Source: Bacteroidales bacterium UBA6366
Lineage (GTDB): Bacteria; Bacteroidota; Bacteroidia; Bacteroidales; UBA932
DNA length: 12,232 nt
Assembly: GCA_002438845.1 (NCBI GenBank)
Contig: DJRG01000011.1
Span: 1-12,232, forward strand
Direction: 5' to 3'
The position numbers and the translations under genes are program-made. This document shows, piece by piece, positions 1 through 7,089 of the stretch. The number at the start of each line of letters is the position of its first letter. Position 1 is the first letter of the stretch. Under the pieces are notes generated by a model. The model was not told where the DNA came from. It saw only the letters and a list, made by a program, of their open reading frames with translations, and made no database searches.

Positions 1-5
1 TGATG

Positions 6-13
6 CAAATGTA
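6..13 (-). promoter_or_regulatory. Possible Bacteroidetes-type -7 box reading leftward out of the window
   Basis: On the minus strand these bases read TACATTTG, a full match to the Bacteroidetes -7 consensus TAnnTTTG. A TTTC tetramer at 33-36 (minus strand) lies 19 bases upstream, one mismatch from the -33 TTTG. If real, transcription would start at about the first base of the window and serve a minus-strand gene to the left, divergent from the glycosidase gene. No coding sequence for it is visible, so this rests on motif matching alone. Confidence 0.33.
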
Positions 14-135
14 AGAGTTACTTTGTTTTACCGAAAGGGCAAAATCGTCGGTGTGTTCCGTTTGATAAATTCATTTCCGTAATGTTGTGTGATTCTCTTA
101 TGCTTTATCAGTACGGTGAAATGATGTTTTTTAGT

Positions 136-143
136 TATTTTTG
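136..143 (+). promoter_or_regulatory. Probable -7 box for the glycosidase-like gene
   Basis: TATTTTTG at 136-143 matches TAnnTTTG and is preceded by a T-run and AGT, similar to the other promoters in the window. It lies 23 bases before the ATG at 167, so the leader would be very short (about 15-20 bases). No good -33 TTTG sits 19-21 bases upstream, so the promoter may be weak or activator-dependent. The rest of 1-166 shows nothing else I can name; the open frame on its minus strand looks spurious. Confidence 0.4.
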
Positions 144-166
144 GTATCATAAACTGAATTTTTTGA

Positions 167-2254
167 ATGAAGAGATTTTTATTGGATGTGTCGTTGCTGA
201 CCAAAGGTAAGATCAAGAGTGCCTTTGTGGTCGCCTTGGCGGTGACCTTGGGAGTGAATGCGGCTTATGCGCAGACTTGTTGGACAATAGGAAAGGATCA
301 GGCGATAGAGATGAATCCGGAAAAGGTGAGTCTTCCGTATTCGGACCACATCGAGATGAGCGGAGAGCGGATTTCCTGTGTCGTCAGATGGTGTGTGGAC
401 AAGGATGGGATGTTCAGTCAGGAGAAATCACTGGTCTTCCCGATGCTGAGGCGAATCCCGAACGACACACACGCCAGCCTGCTCTACAGGATGGAGACGG
501 ACATCATGTCGTCTGTCGGGATCAATTCTCTTGTCCCCAGGCAGCTTTCCACGAAAAAGGTGTCCATAAACGGAGCCCTTTCCGTCATCAATGAATATGG
601 TGTCGGCAAGGCCAACATCGGAGGTGCCGCCGGTGATTACATGAGACCGGTCGCGGAAGTGAGTCGGACGATATTCCCCAGCAGGACCCTTCCTGTGGTT
701 TGCGAGATGTTTGTCCTTAGGAATATGTCAGACAAGGCGTTGACGGTCAACGTTCCGGAGTTCAGTCAAGTGGTCAGGACACTGGCGGACAAAGGGGTGG
801 ATGGAAGTTATGTGATAAGAGCCGACATATTCGGAAGCGGGACTTATATTCTTGAGCCGCGGGAGGAAGTAAGGTTTCATGCGGCGTTCCAGGCCTACAG
901 GGCAGACTCCGAAAGGATGATTGCCCCGGACTTTGACGCCGAGTATGCCGCAAGGATGGCTTTCATCCGTGAAGACATTGACTCTTCCTTGATCTTGAGG
1001 ACTCCGAACGCGGCCATCGACACGGAATTCCGTTTCGCCAAGATCCGGGCTTCGGAGAGCATTTTCAGGGCAAAGGGAGGTCTGATGCACGGACCGGGAG
1101 GCGAGTCGTATTACGCCGCGCTATGGTGCAACGACGAATGTGAGTATGTGTCGCCGTTTTTCCCGTTCCTGGGCTATTCCACAGGGAATGAATCCTCGTT
1201 TAATTGCTACCGTTTGTTTTCCGGATACCAGAATGATGGATTCAAACCGATTCCGAGCTCGATAATCGCTGAGGGAACGGACATCTGGGACGGAGCCGGG
1301 GACCGGGGAGACGCGGCCATGGTCGCCCACGGAGCTCCTCGTTATCTTCTGGCGCGTGGCGACAGGAAGGAGGCTGAGCGGCTTTGGCCTTTCGTGAAAT
1401 GGTGCCTTGAATATTGCCACAGGAAACTTAACGCCCAGGGTGTTCCCGAATCCGATACCGATGAGTTGGAAGGGCGTTTCCCTGCCGGAGACGCCAACCT
1501 TTCGACCGCCTGCCTTTACTATGACGGACTTGTCTCCGCCACATATCTCGCCCCGTTGATGGGAGAGCCGGCATCCGTCGTAAGATCATACCGAAAGCAG
1601 GCCGCTGATCTGAGAAAGTCGATAGAGCGTTATTTCGGTGGCAATGTGAGCGGCTATGAGACTTATCGCTACTATGACGGCAATAATGTGTTGAGGTCTT
1701 GGATATGTCTGCCTTTGTGCTTCGGGATCAACGACAGGGCGGAAGGCACGCTCGCCGCTCTGTTCTCCAAGGAGATGATGACGAAGGACGGGATTCTGAC
1801 ACAGCAAGGCAGCACGACATTCTGGGACAGGTCAACCCTCTATGCCTTGCGAGGCGCCTTTGCCGCCGGCTACGCCGACGAGGCGCTTGAGCAGCTTCAT
1901 GATTATTCAGCCCGCCGTCTTCTCGGGACTCACGTCCCATACCCCGTCGAGGCTTATCCTGAAGGGTCGCAGCGACACCTGTCGGCGGAAAGCGGACTGT
2001 ACTGCCGGGTGATCACCGAAGGCTTGTTCGGAATACGTCCGACCGGATTTGACTCGTTTAGTCTCAAGGTTCAGCTGCCGTCCGGCTGGAACACGATGTC
2101 CCTTGATCACATAAAGGCTTTCGGCAAGGACTTTGATATCGAGGTGCGAAGGGTGGATGGCCAGAGGATCAAGGTCATGGTCCGGTATGATGGAAAGACC
2201 CATGAATATTCAATCAAATCAGGTCAGGAAATCAAAAACGTAAAATTGAAGTGA
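167..2254 (+). CDS. Secreted six-hairpin-type glycoside hydrolase (putative; exact family not identified)
   Basis: This 695-residue protein appears to be a secreted carbohydrate-active enzyme. A signal peptide covers about residues 1-35: a long basic n-region, a hydrophobic stretch ending in NAAYA, and likely cleavage before Q36. Residues of about 40-270 look like an N-terminal beta-rich domain. Residues of about 285-630 look like an (alpha/alpha)6 barrel of the six-hairpin superfamily (rhamnosidase, glycogen-debranching and GH94-like enzymes), with GTDIWDGAGDRGDAAM, an acidic cluster ESDTDELEGR at 428-437 that could supply the general acid, and SAESGLYCRVITEGLFGIRP around E608. The C-terminus (about 630-695) reads as the closing beta-sandwich typical of such enzymes. 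The superfamily call comes from recognised motif style, so substrate and catalytic residues remain inference. No SusC/SusD pair or other glycan-use gene is adjacent. The ATG at 167 is the only start that keeps the signal peptide. The gene is intact and converges with ubiE/menG, 33 bases from stop to stop, with no clear terminator between. Confidence 0.6.
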   Translation: MKRFLLDVSLLTKGKIKSAFVVALAVTLGVNAAYAQTCWTIGKDQAIEMNPEKVSLPYSDHIEMSGERISCVVRWCVDKDGMFSQEKSLVFPMLRRIPNDTHASLLYRMETDIMSSVGINSLVPRQLSTKKVSINGALSVINEYGVGKANIGGAAGDYMRPVAEVSRTIFPSRTLPVVCEMFVLRNMSDKALTVNVPEFSQVVRTLADKGVDGSYVIRADIFGSGTYILEPREEVRFHAAFQAYRADSERMIAPDFDAEYAARMAFIREDIDSSLILRTPNAAIDTEFRFAKIRASESIFRAKGGLMHGPGGESYYAALWCNDECEYVSPFFPFLGYSTGNESSFNCYRLFSGYQNDGFKPIPSSIIAEGTDIWDGAGDRGDAAMVAHGAPRYLLARGDRKEAERLWPFVKWCLEYCHRKLNAQGVPESDTDELEGRFPAGDANLSTACLYYDGLVSATYLAPLMGEPASVVRSYRKQAADLRKSIERYFGGNVSGYETYRYYDGNNVLRSWICLPLCFGINDRAEGTLAALFSKEMMTKDGILTQQGSTTFWDRSTLYALRGAFAAGYADEALEQLHDYSARRLLGTHVPYPVEAYPEGSQRHLSAESGLYCRVITEGLFGIRPTGFDSFSLKVQLPSGWNTMSLDHIKAFGKDFDIEVRRVDGQRIKVMVRYDGKTHEYSIKSGQEIKNVKLK

Positions 2255-2287
2255 TGACAGAAAGAATTTGCATGATGATCACGGCCT

Positions 2288-2986
2288 TTATTTCTCTCCC
2301 GTGTACATCCGGCAGATGCCGAGGGTGAAGGCCTTGTGGGTGACGGTGCGGAAGCCGGCCTCGCGCATCGTGGACATGAACTCCTTTTTGCCTGGAAAGG
2401 CGGCGACGGAGGCGGGGAGGTAGGCGTAGGCGGCCTTGTCACCGGAGACCTTTCCGCCGATTTTCGGGAGGATGTGGAGGAAATACAGGTCGTAGAACCA
2501 GCGGATCACCTTGTTCTCGGGGCGGGACAGCTCAAGGATCACGAGGCGGCCGCCGGGTTTGAGGACGCGGAGCATTTCCTTGAGGCCTTTCGGTCTGTCC
2601 TCGAAGTTCCTGATTCCGAACGCGATGGTGACTCTGTCAAAAGTGTTGTCGGGGAAGCGCAGGTTCTCACCATCGCCTTCCTCTATGCTGATCATCTCGT
2701 TCAGCCCGGCCTTGCCTACTTTCTCACGCATCACCGCCAGCATGCCTTCGGACAGATCCACACCGGTGACATGGCCTTCGGCCAACGCCTTGGCGATGGC
2801 GATGGAGAAATCCCCTGTCCCGCAGGCCAGGTCCAGAACCTGGACCGGTGCAGGGGCGTCCACAATCTGTTTCAGGGCCTTCTTTCTCCAGATCCTGTCG
2901 ATGTCCAGTGAAAGTATGTGATTCAGAGCGTCATAGTTCCCAGCGATGCTGTCGAACATATTCCTGACTTTTGATTTTGTCGGCAT
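2288..2986 (-). CDS. ubiE: Demethylmenaquinone methyltransferase (UbiE/MenG)
   Basis: This 232-residue protein is a class I SAM-dependent methyltransferase that C-methylates demethylmenaquinone to menaquinone, the last step of the pathway. The N-terminus has the family pattern MFDSIAGNYDALNHILSLDID (about 10-30). The SAM-binding motif VLDLACGTGD is at 50-59, followed by GVDLSEGML. The UbiE signature is clear in TIAFGIRNFEDRPKGLKEM and LKPGGRLVILELSRP, and the C-terminal half has the YLPASVAAFP segment. Length matches the family (about 230-250). A ubiquinone role is unlikely because MenA is encoded immediately upstream. The gene starts 4 bases after the menA stop (TAA, GAAT, ATG on the minus strand), so the two are surely co-transcribed. 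No Shine-Dalgarno is visible; the start sits in the AT-rich GAATATG context shared with menA. The alternative symbol is menG. Confidence 0.95.
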   Translation of the reverse strand: MPTKSKVRNMFDSIAGNYDALNHILSLDIDRIWRKKALKQIVDAPAPVQVLDLACGTGDFSIAIAKALAEGHVTGVDLSEGMLAVMREKVGKAGLNEMISIEEGDGENLRFPDNTFDRVTIAFGIRNFEDRPKGLKEMLRVLKPGGRLVILELSRPENKVIRWFYDLYFLHILPKIGGKVSGDKAAYAYLPASVAAFPGKKEFMSTMREAGFRTVTHKAFTLGICRMYTGEK

Positions 2987-2990
2987 ATTC

Positions 2991-3890
2991 TTAGAAAATT
3001 AGAAATCCCGCTCCGGCGAGGGTGGAGAGGAAAAAGGTTGAGATAACGAGCATTGGAAGCATCGGATCGAGAGCCCGCTCGCTTCGGGTCCATACGCCTT
3101 GCAGATGCTTGATGTACAGCGGCAAGGTGATGATGAATATGAAGTGGCCTGGTGCGAAGTCATAGACCGCGCAGAAGACTATCATTTGCGAAAGACCCAA
3201 AGCGATCAGGATGGTCTGGTATGTTCTCGCGCCTTTCATTCCGAGTTTGATCGCCACGGTCACACGATTCACCGCATCCGTCTTCATATCCCTTATGTTG
3301 TTGACATTCAGTACACCGACACTGAAGCAACCGATGGCCGAAGCCGGAAGCAGCATGATCAGCGGTGGCAGCTCCCGAGCCGCGACATAGTACCCGCCAA
3401 GCACCGACACGAGCCCGAAGAATATGAACACGAACACGTCGCCAAGCCCTCTGTACCCATAAGGATTCTTCCCCAAAGTGTACTTCATCGCCCCTACAAT
3501 CGCCGCCGCGCCAAGCGCTTCCAGACAGAGAGACTCTGTTTTGAATATGCTTCCGAAGGAGACCTGGATCATCGCCAGGCCGGAGACGACGCAAAGTCCG
3601 ATGAATATTCCGATAAGTTTTTTGATGTCTCCGATGGTCATGTCACCGCTGCCGAGGGCGTACTGAGGTCCTTGTCTGTCAGCGGAATCGGTGCCGCTGA
3701 GCGTGTCGCCGAGTTCGTTGGACAAGTTGGAGAGGATTTGCAGACAGACCGTTGTCATGAAGATCAGCGTGGCTGTCCACGGAGAGACATCGGCTTTGCC
3801 GGCGGCAAGACACACACCGAGGATCACGCCCGCCAAAGACAGGGGCAATGTCCTTAACCTCATGGATTTTATGCTGGCTTTCAGCGTCAT
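2991..3890 (-). CDS. menA: 1,4-dihydroxy-2-naphthoate polyprenyltransferase (MenA)
   Basis: MenA attaches the polyprenyl chain to 1,4-dihydroxy-2-naphthoate, giving demethylmenaquinone, in the inner membrane. The 299-residue protein is a UbiA-superfamily prenyltransferase made of about eight or nine hydrophobic helices. The first Asp-rich, Mg-diphosphate-binding region is NLSNELGD at 55-62, followed by GTDSADRQGP (66-75), as in MenA proteins. The second is NNIRDMKTD at about residue 198-206. In many MenA proteins this second motif continues with a Gly-Lys and a Thr; here it reads AVNRVTVAIKLG, a modest departure. The N-terminal SMRLRTLPLSLAGVILG is also typical of MenA. It is the first gene of a menA-ubiE operon and diverges from the thioredoxin lipoprotein gene across 138 bases. 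The ATG at 3890 lies in GAATATG context and is the only start giving the full N-terminus. Confidence 0.93.
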   Translation of the reverse strand: MTLKASIKSMRLRTLPLSLAGVILGVCLAAGKADVSPWTATLIFMTTVCLQILSNLSNELGDTLSGTDSADRQGPQYALGSGDMTIGDIKKLIGIFIGLCVVSGLAMIQVSFGSIFKTESLCLEALGAAAIVGAMKYTLGKNPYGYRGLGDVFVFIFFGLVSVLGGYYVAARELPPLIMLLPASAIGCFSVGVLNVNNIRDMKTDAVNRVTVAIKLGMKGARTYQTILIALGLSQMIVFCAVYDFAPGHFIFIITLPLYIKHLQGVWTRSERALDPMLPMLVISTFFLSTLAGAGFLIF

Positions 3891-3917
3891 ATTCGATAAT
3901 TATTCGATTCTGTATAG

Positions 3918-3925
3918 CAAAGGTA
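3918..3925 (-). promoter_or_regulatory. Probable -7 box of the menA-ubiE operon
   Basis: The minus strand reads TACCTTTG, a full match to TAnnTTTG, 27 bases upstream of the menA ATG. Transcription would start at about 3911, giving a leader of about 20 bases. No TTTG occurs 19-21 bases further upstream (about 3945-3950). That spacer is instead filled by the imperfect palindrome at 3929-3944, which suggests a regulated promoter. Confidence 0.5.
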
Positions 3926-3928
3926 CTC

Positions 3929-3944
3929 ATATTCTCGAAAATAT
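3929..3944. repeat. 16-bp imperfect palindrome upstream of the menA -7 box
   Basis: ATATTCTCGAAAATAT pairs with its own reverse complement at every position except 3934/3939. It lies directly upstream of the menA -7 box, between it and the expected -33 position, where a repressor or activator dimer commonly binds. A further ATATTC follows at 3941-3946. The region is AT-rich, so some symmetry is expected by chance; an operator role is inference. Confidence 0.4.
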
Positions 3945-4022
3945 TCATAACTTTACATTCCGTGTCGGAGTGGGCCCGCTTCCGTCGGTGCCGCGCCGAG
4001 ACGGGAAAAAAGTTGAACATTA

Positions 4023-4036
4023 ATATTCATGAATAT
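4023..4036. repeat. Perfect 14-bp palindrome over the thioredoxin-gene start codon
   Basis: ATATTCATGAATAT is its own exact reverse complement, and its centre falls on the ATG at 4029-4031. It also supplies the second in-frame ATG (4035) in GAATATG context. It could be an operator, an RNA hairpin that hides the start, or a by-product of the GAATAT enrichment seen across the window. The remainder of the 3891-4028 spacer shows no good plus-strand promoter; TAACTTTA at 3948-3955 is a near miss to TAnnTTTG. Confidence 0.45.
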
Positions 4037-5102
4037 GAAACGTAATTCATTCATTCTGGCGACTGTGGCTGCTTTTGCCGCTGTCGCTTGCGGTCCTAAG
4101 GTTTCGGACAAGACTGCCATTGAAGGCACTTTTGAGGCCAATGCACCCGAGGAGGTGAACATTAAAATTCAGGATCTTGGAATTGACACCACGATCGCAG
4201 TGACAGACGGCAAGTTCGCTGTAGAACTTCCTGCTTCCAAGACCGCTCTGGCTCAGCTGGCCGGAGATGGGGTCAGGGCAAAGTTCATATCAGACGGAAC
4301 CCCATTGACCATCACGGTGAAAGATGACGGCTTTGTTGAGATCGCTTCCAAGACACCTGCGGTTTCCGTTCAGGAAAAGTATAAGGTTTACTCGGACGCA
4401 AGGGCTGCGATAGACAGAGACACCAAGGCAAAGTTGGATGCCCTTGGAGAAGCACCGGAAGATTCGGCGAGAGACGAGATCTTCGAGGCTTATGAGGCTG
4501 CTGTCAATGAGTGCAACCGTAAGGCTTTCGAGGCCAACAAGGACAACATAATCGGTGCCGCCGTGCTGAGCAATATGCAGTATGATCTTGAATTGGCTCA
4601 GGTGGATTCTATGCTGAACCTGCTTGATCCGTCCCTTGCCGAGACTCAGGTAGTCTCCAAAATGAGGACGGCTATTGACGCCAAGAAGAACACTGCTGAA
4701 GGCAAGATGTTCACTGATTTTGACATTGATGGCGTGAAGCTTTCCGACTATGTAGGCAAGGGCAAGTATGTCCTCGTTGATTTCTGGGCTTCATGGTGTG
4801 GTCCATGCAAGAGGGAGATTCCTAACATCAAGAAGGTTTACGACAAGTACGTCGGCGATGATTTCGATGTCCTCAGCGTTGCCGTTTGGGATCAGCCTCA
4901 GGCATCTGTTGACACCGCCAAGGCCTACGGTGTGAACTGGAACGAGATCATCAACGCCCAGGCCGTTCCTACAGAGCTTTACGGCATCCAGGGCATTCCT
5001 CACATCATCCTCTTCGGACCGGACGGGACCATTCTTAAGAGAGATCTCCGTGGCGAAGGCATTGAGACCGAGGTCGCCAAGCATGTGTCCGCAAAGAAGT
5101 AA
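4029..5102 (+). CDS. Thioredoxin-fold lipoprotein (DUF4369/TlpA-like thiol-disulfide protein)
   Basis: This 357-residue envelope protein probably reduces or exchanges disulfides in the periplasm. The N-terminus is a lipoprotein signal: MKRN, a hydrophobic stretch and lipobox AVAC with Cys21 (counting from the ATG at 4029). Residues of about 28-120 form a beta-rich domain like the DUF4369 domain often fused to Bacteroidetes TlpA-like proteins. Residues of about 120-220 are helical and charged. The C-terminal thioredoxin domain (about 222-357) has the redox motif WCGPC, Cys257 and Cys260, in DFWASWCGPCKREIPN, and a cis-proline loop at GIPHIILFGPDG. There is no acidic run just after Cys21, so I see no lipoprotein surface-export signal. 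The start could also be the ATG at 4035, two codons downstream, which has the better context and keeps the signal. It diverges from menA, and uvrC follows after 56 bases. A role in cytochrome maturation or general oxidative folding is possible; the substrate is unknown. Confidence 0.88.
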   Translation: MNMKRNSFILATVAAFAAVACGPKVSDKTAIEGTFEANAPEEVNIKIQDLGIDTTIAVTDGKFAVELPASKTALAQLAGDGVRAKFISDGTPLTITVKDDGFVEIASKTPAVSVQEKYKVYSDARAAIDRDTKAKLDALGEAPEDSARDEIFEAYEAAVNECNRKAFEANKDNIIGAAVLSNMQYDLELAQVDSMLNLLDPSLAETQVVSKMRTAIDAKKNTAEGKMFTDFDIDGVKLSDYVGKGKYVLVDFWASWCGPCKREIPNIKKVYDKYVGDDFDVLSVAVWDQPQASVDTAKAYGVNWNEIINAQAVPTELYGIQGIPHIILFGPDGTILKRDLRGEGIETEVAKHVSAKK

Positions 5103-5158
5103 GATGACGTTTTCGAACTTGTCTGATTACTGGATGTCGGCCTCTTATATTCAGTGAT

Positions 5159-6967
5159 TTGAGCGATAAGAGTCTTACAGTCAAGGAGAAGATCGCCCTG
5201 TTTCCACATTCCCCGGGGGTCTATCGTTACTACGATGCCTCGGGGAAGGTGATTTATGTGGGCAAGGCAAAGGACCTGCACAAGAGAGTCGCTCAGTATT
5301 TCGTGCCGCCGGAGAGACTGAACGTCAAGACCAGGATTCTGGTCTCGAAGATCGCCGACGCACAGTTCTCGGTCGTGGACTCGGAGGCCGACGCTCTGTT
5401 GCTGGAAAACAACCTCATCAAGCAGTACAAGCCTCACTACAACATCCTGCTGAAGGATTCCAAGACCTATCCGTGGATCGTCATCACCAACGATGAGTTT
5501 CCGAAGGTCTATCTTACCCGTCGGGTAGATAGGAAGAACGGGACCTATTTCGGGCCGTACAGTTCTGTCTCACACGCCAATTATCTGCTGGAGTTTTTTC
5601 GGAAGAACTATCCGCTTCGCTCCTGCAACCTGAAAATCACCGGTGACGCCATCCTCCGGGGGAAGTTCCGCCCGTGTCTGGACCTCCATATCGGCAGATG
5701 CAAAGGCTGCTGTGTGGGTGCGGTCAGCAAGGAGGAATATTCATCCTACATCACCGAGATCACCCGTCTGCTGAAAGGCGGCGTGAACGAGATAATCCGT
5801 GAATATGAGACCGAGATGAAGCGTGCGGCCTCAGATCTCCGGTTCGAGGAAGCACAGGTCTGCAAGAATCGGATAGAGTCCCTGAAGAAGCATTACTCGC
5901 ATTCTATAATATCCTCTGCCGCAGACACTTCCTGCGACGTGTTCTCGTTGGTCTTCGATGGGCAGGAGGCGTTCGGTAATTTTCTCCGTGTTCGAGGCGG
6001 GGCAGTCATTCAGTCCCTGAATCTGGGCTTCAAGATGAACATCGAGGAGGAACAGTCCTCTGTCCTCAGCACTTTCATCGCTGAGATCGAGTCCAAGTTC
6101 GGAGCTTTGGCGAAAGAGGTCATCGTTCCGTTTAAGCCGGATGTGGAGATAGGCGGCATAGAGTTCCGCATCCCGGCGCGCGGTGACAAGCTCTCCCTTC
6201 TCGAACTGAGCGTCAAGAACGCCAAGGAATATCTTTTCAATTCCATCAAGCAGAGGGAGCACACCGATCCTGACGAATATCGCCGCATGGTTCTCGAGGA
6301 TCTGCGAAAGGCTTTGGGAATGAAGGAACTTCCGACACACATCGAGTGCTTCGACAACTCCAACATCCAAGGAACGAACCCGGTGGCGTCCTGTGTCGTT
6401 TTCCGTGACGGAGTCCCGTCCAAGAAGGATTACCGCAAGTTCAAGATAAAGACGGTCATCGGGGCCAATGACTTCGCCTCGATGAAGGAGGTTGTCAACC
6501 GCCGCTACTCCAGGATGCTGGAAGAGACGCCTGACGATCTTCCTCAACTCGTTGTGATAGATGGCGGAGAGGGGCAGCTTGAGTTCGCCCGTCAGGCTCT
6601 CGCAGAGTTGGGATTGATGGACAGACTGATGGTCATCGGCCTTGCCAAACGTATGGAGCTGGTGATCAGGGTTAACGATCCTTATCCCCTGTTCCTTGAC
6701 CGCAACTCCCAGGCGCTCAAAGTCTTGATGCACATCCGTGACGAGGCCCACCGCTTCGGCATCACCTTCCATCGCAGCCTGCGGAGCAAAGCCCAGATCC
6801 AAAGCGCTTTACGGGAAATCAAAGGTGTCGGCGAACAGACCGAGAAGCGACTCCTGATGCACTACGGCTCCGTCGCCCGCATCGCCGCCGCCCCACTTGA
6901 AGACCTCTCCAAACTAGTTTCCCCGTCCCTCGCCGCCGAGATCCTCAAGGCCTTGAATCAGTCTTGA
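5159..6967 (+). CDS. uvrC: Excinuclease ABC subunit C (UvrC)
   Basis: UvrC makes both incisions around UvrAB-marked DNA lesions in nucleotide excision repair. This 602-residue protein is full length with every domain present. The GIY-YIG nuclease (about 15-100) has GVYRYY, VIYVGKAKDL, Arg43 and the EADALLLENN acid. A cysteine cluster (RSC, then FRPCLDLHIGRCKGCC) corresponds to the four-Cys iron-sulfur site known in UvrC, with one extra Cys where a Pro is usual. The UVR domain lies at about 212-246. The RNase H-like second nuclease has ECFDNSNIQGT with Asp399, IDGGEGQL with Asp468, and DEAHRFGITFHR. A helix-hairpin-helix region (about 550-600, IKGVGEQTEKRLL) closes the protein. The start is TTG at 5159: an in-frame stop lies at 5105, no ATG or GTG occurs between, and later Met codons would remove the first nuclease. 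No promoter is seen in the 56-base gap, so read-through from the upstream gene is likely. Confidence 0.97.
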   Translation: MSDKSLTVKEKIALFPHSPGVYRYYDASGKVIYVGKAKDLHKRVAQYFVPPERLNVKTRILVSKIADAQFSVVDSEADALLLENNLIKQYKPHYNILLKDSKTYPWIVITNDEFPKVYLTRRVDRKNGTYFGPYSSVSHANYLLEFFRKNYPLRSCNLKITGDAILRGKFRPCLDLHIGRCKGCCVGAVSKEEYSSYITEITRLLKGGVNEIIREYETEMKRAASDLRFEEAQVCKNRIESLKKHYSHSIISSAADTSCDVFSLVFDGQEAFGNFLRVRGGAVIQSLNLGFKMNIEEEQSSVLSTFIAEIESKFGALAKEVIVPFKPDVEIGGIEFRIPARGDKLSLLELSVKNAKEYLFNSIKQREHTDPDEYRRMVLEDLRKALGMKELPTHIECFDNSNIQGTNPVASCVVFRDGVPSKKDYRKFKIKTVIGANDFASMKEVVNRRYSRMLEETPDDLPQLVVIDGGEGQLEFARQALAELGLMDRLMVIGLAKRMELVIRVNDPYPLFLDRNSQALKVLMHIRDEAHRFGITFHRSLRSKAQIQSALREIKGVGEQTEKRLLMHYGSVARIAAAPLEDLSKLVSPSLAAEILKALNQS

Positions 6968-7028
6968 CCTCGTACATTGACCCATCCCGTACACACTTGC
7001 GACCTCCGTGACATCCTCCGTGCGCGAG

Positions 7029-7060
7029 TTTGGCGGAGACAAGGTTTTTCGGTATATTTG
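7029..7060 (+). promoter_or_regulatory. Strong Bacteroidetes-type promoter for the C69 dipeptidase gene
   Basis: A -33 TTTG (7029-7032) is followed after 20 bases by the -7 box TATATTTG (7053-7060), a full match to the known Bacteroidetes promoter. The -7 box sits in TTTTTCGGTATATTTG (7045-7060), which matches the dnaE promoter at 15 of 16 positions. The predicted transcript starts at about 7067, leaving a leader of about 23 bases. This position also rules out a TTG at 7030 as the translation start, because it lies inside the -33 element. Confidence 0.8.
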
Positions 7061-7082
7061 GATATTCAAAAACACTAAGATC

Positions 7083-7087
7083 GGGAG
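7083..7087 (+). promoter_or_regulatory. Purine-rich ribosome binding site deciding the dipeptidase start
   Basis: GGGAG lies two bases before the ATG at 7090. Most other starts in this window have no such element. With the upstream promoter it supports 7090 over the longer open frame that begins at TTG 7030. Confidence 0.5.
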
Positions 7088-7089
7088 AC

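Noticed and set aside
28..216. 62-codon minus-strand open frame in the left spacer
   Set aside because: It overlaps the probable glycosidase promoter and start on the other strand, and its product shows no signal peptide or domain.
2255..2287. Search for a bidirectional terminator between the convergent genes
   Set aside because: I found no stem of useful length or T-run in these 33 bases.
2336..2911. 191-codon plus-strand open frame
   Set aside because: Antisense to ubiE/menG, which has full methyltransferase motifs.
3099..3857. 252-codon plus-strand open frame
   Set aside because: Antisense to menA; highly charged, no motifs, while menA on the other strand has clear prenyltransferase motifs and membrane helices.
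5831..6802. 323-codon open frame on the minus strand
   Set aside because: It is antisense to the core of uvrC, where every domain motif is on the plus strand; the protein shows no recognisable domain or start signal.
7030..7089. TTG-initiated N-terminal extension of the dipeptidase
   Set aside because: The TTG lies inside the -33 box of a consensus promoter, and the ATG at 7090 has a purine-rich RBS and begins a typical signal peptide.
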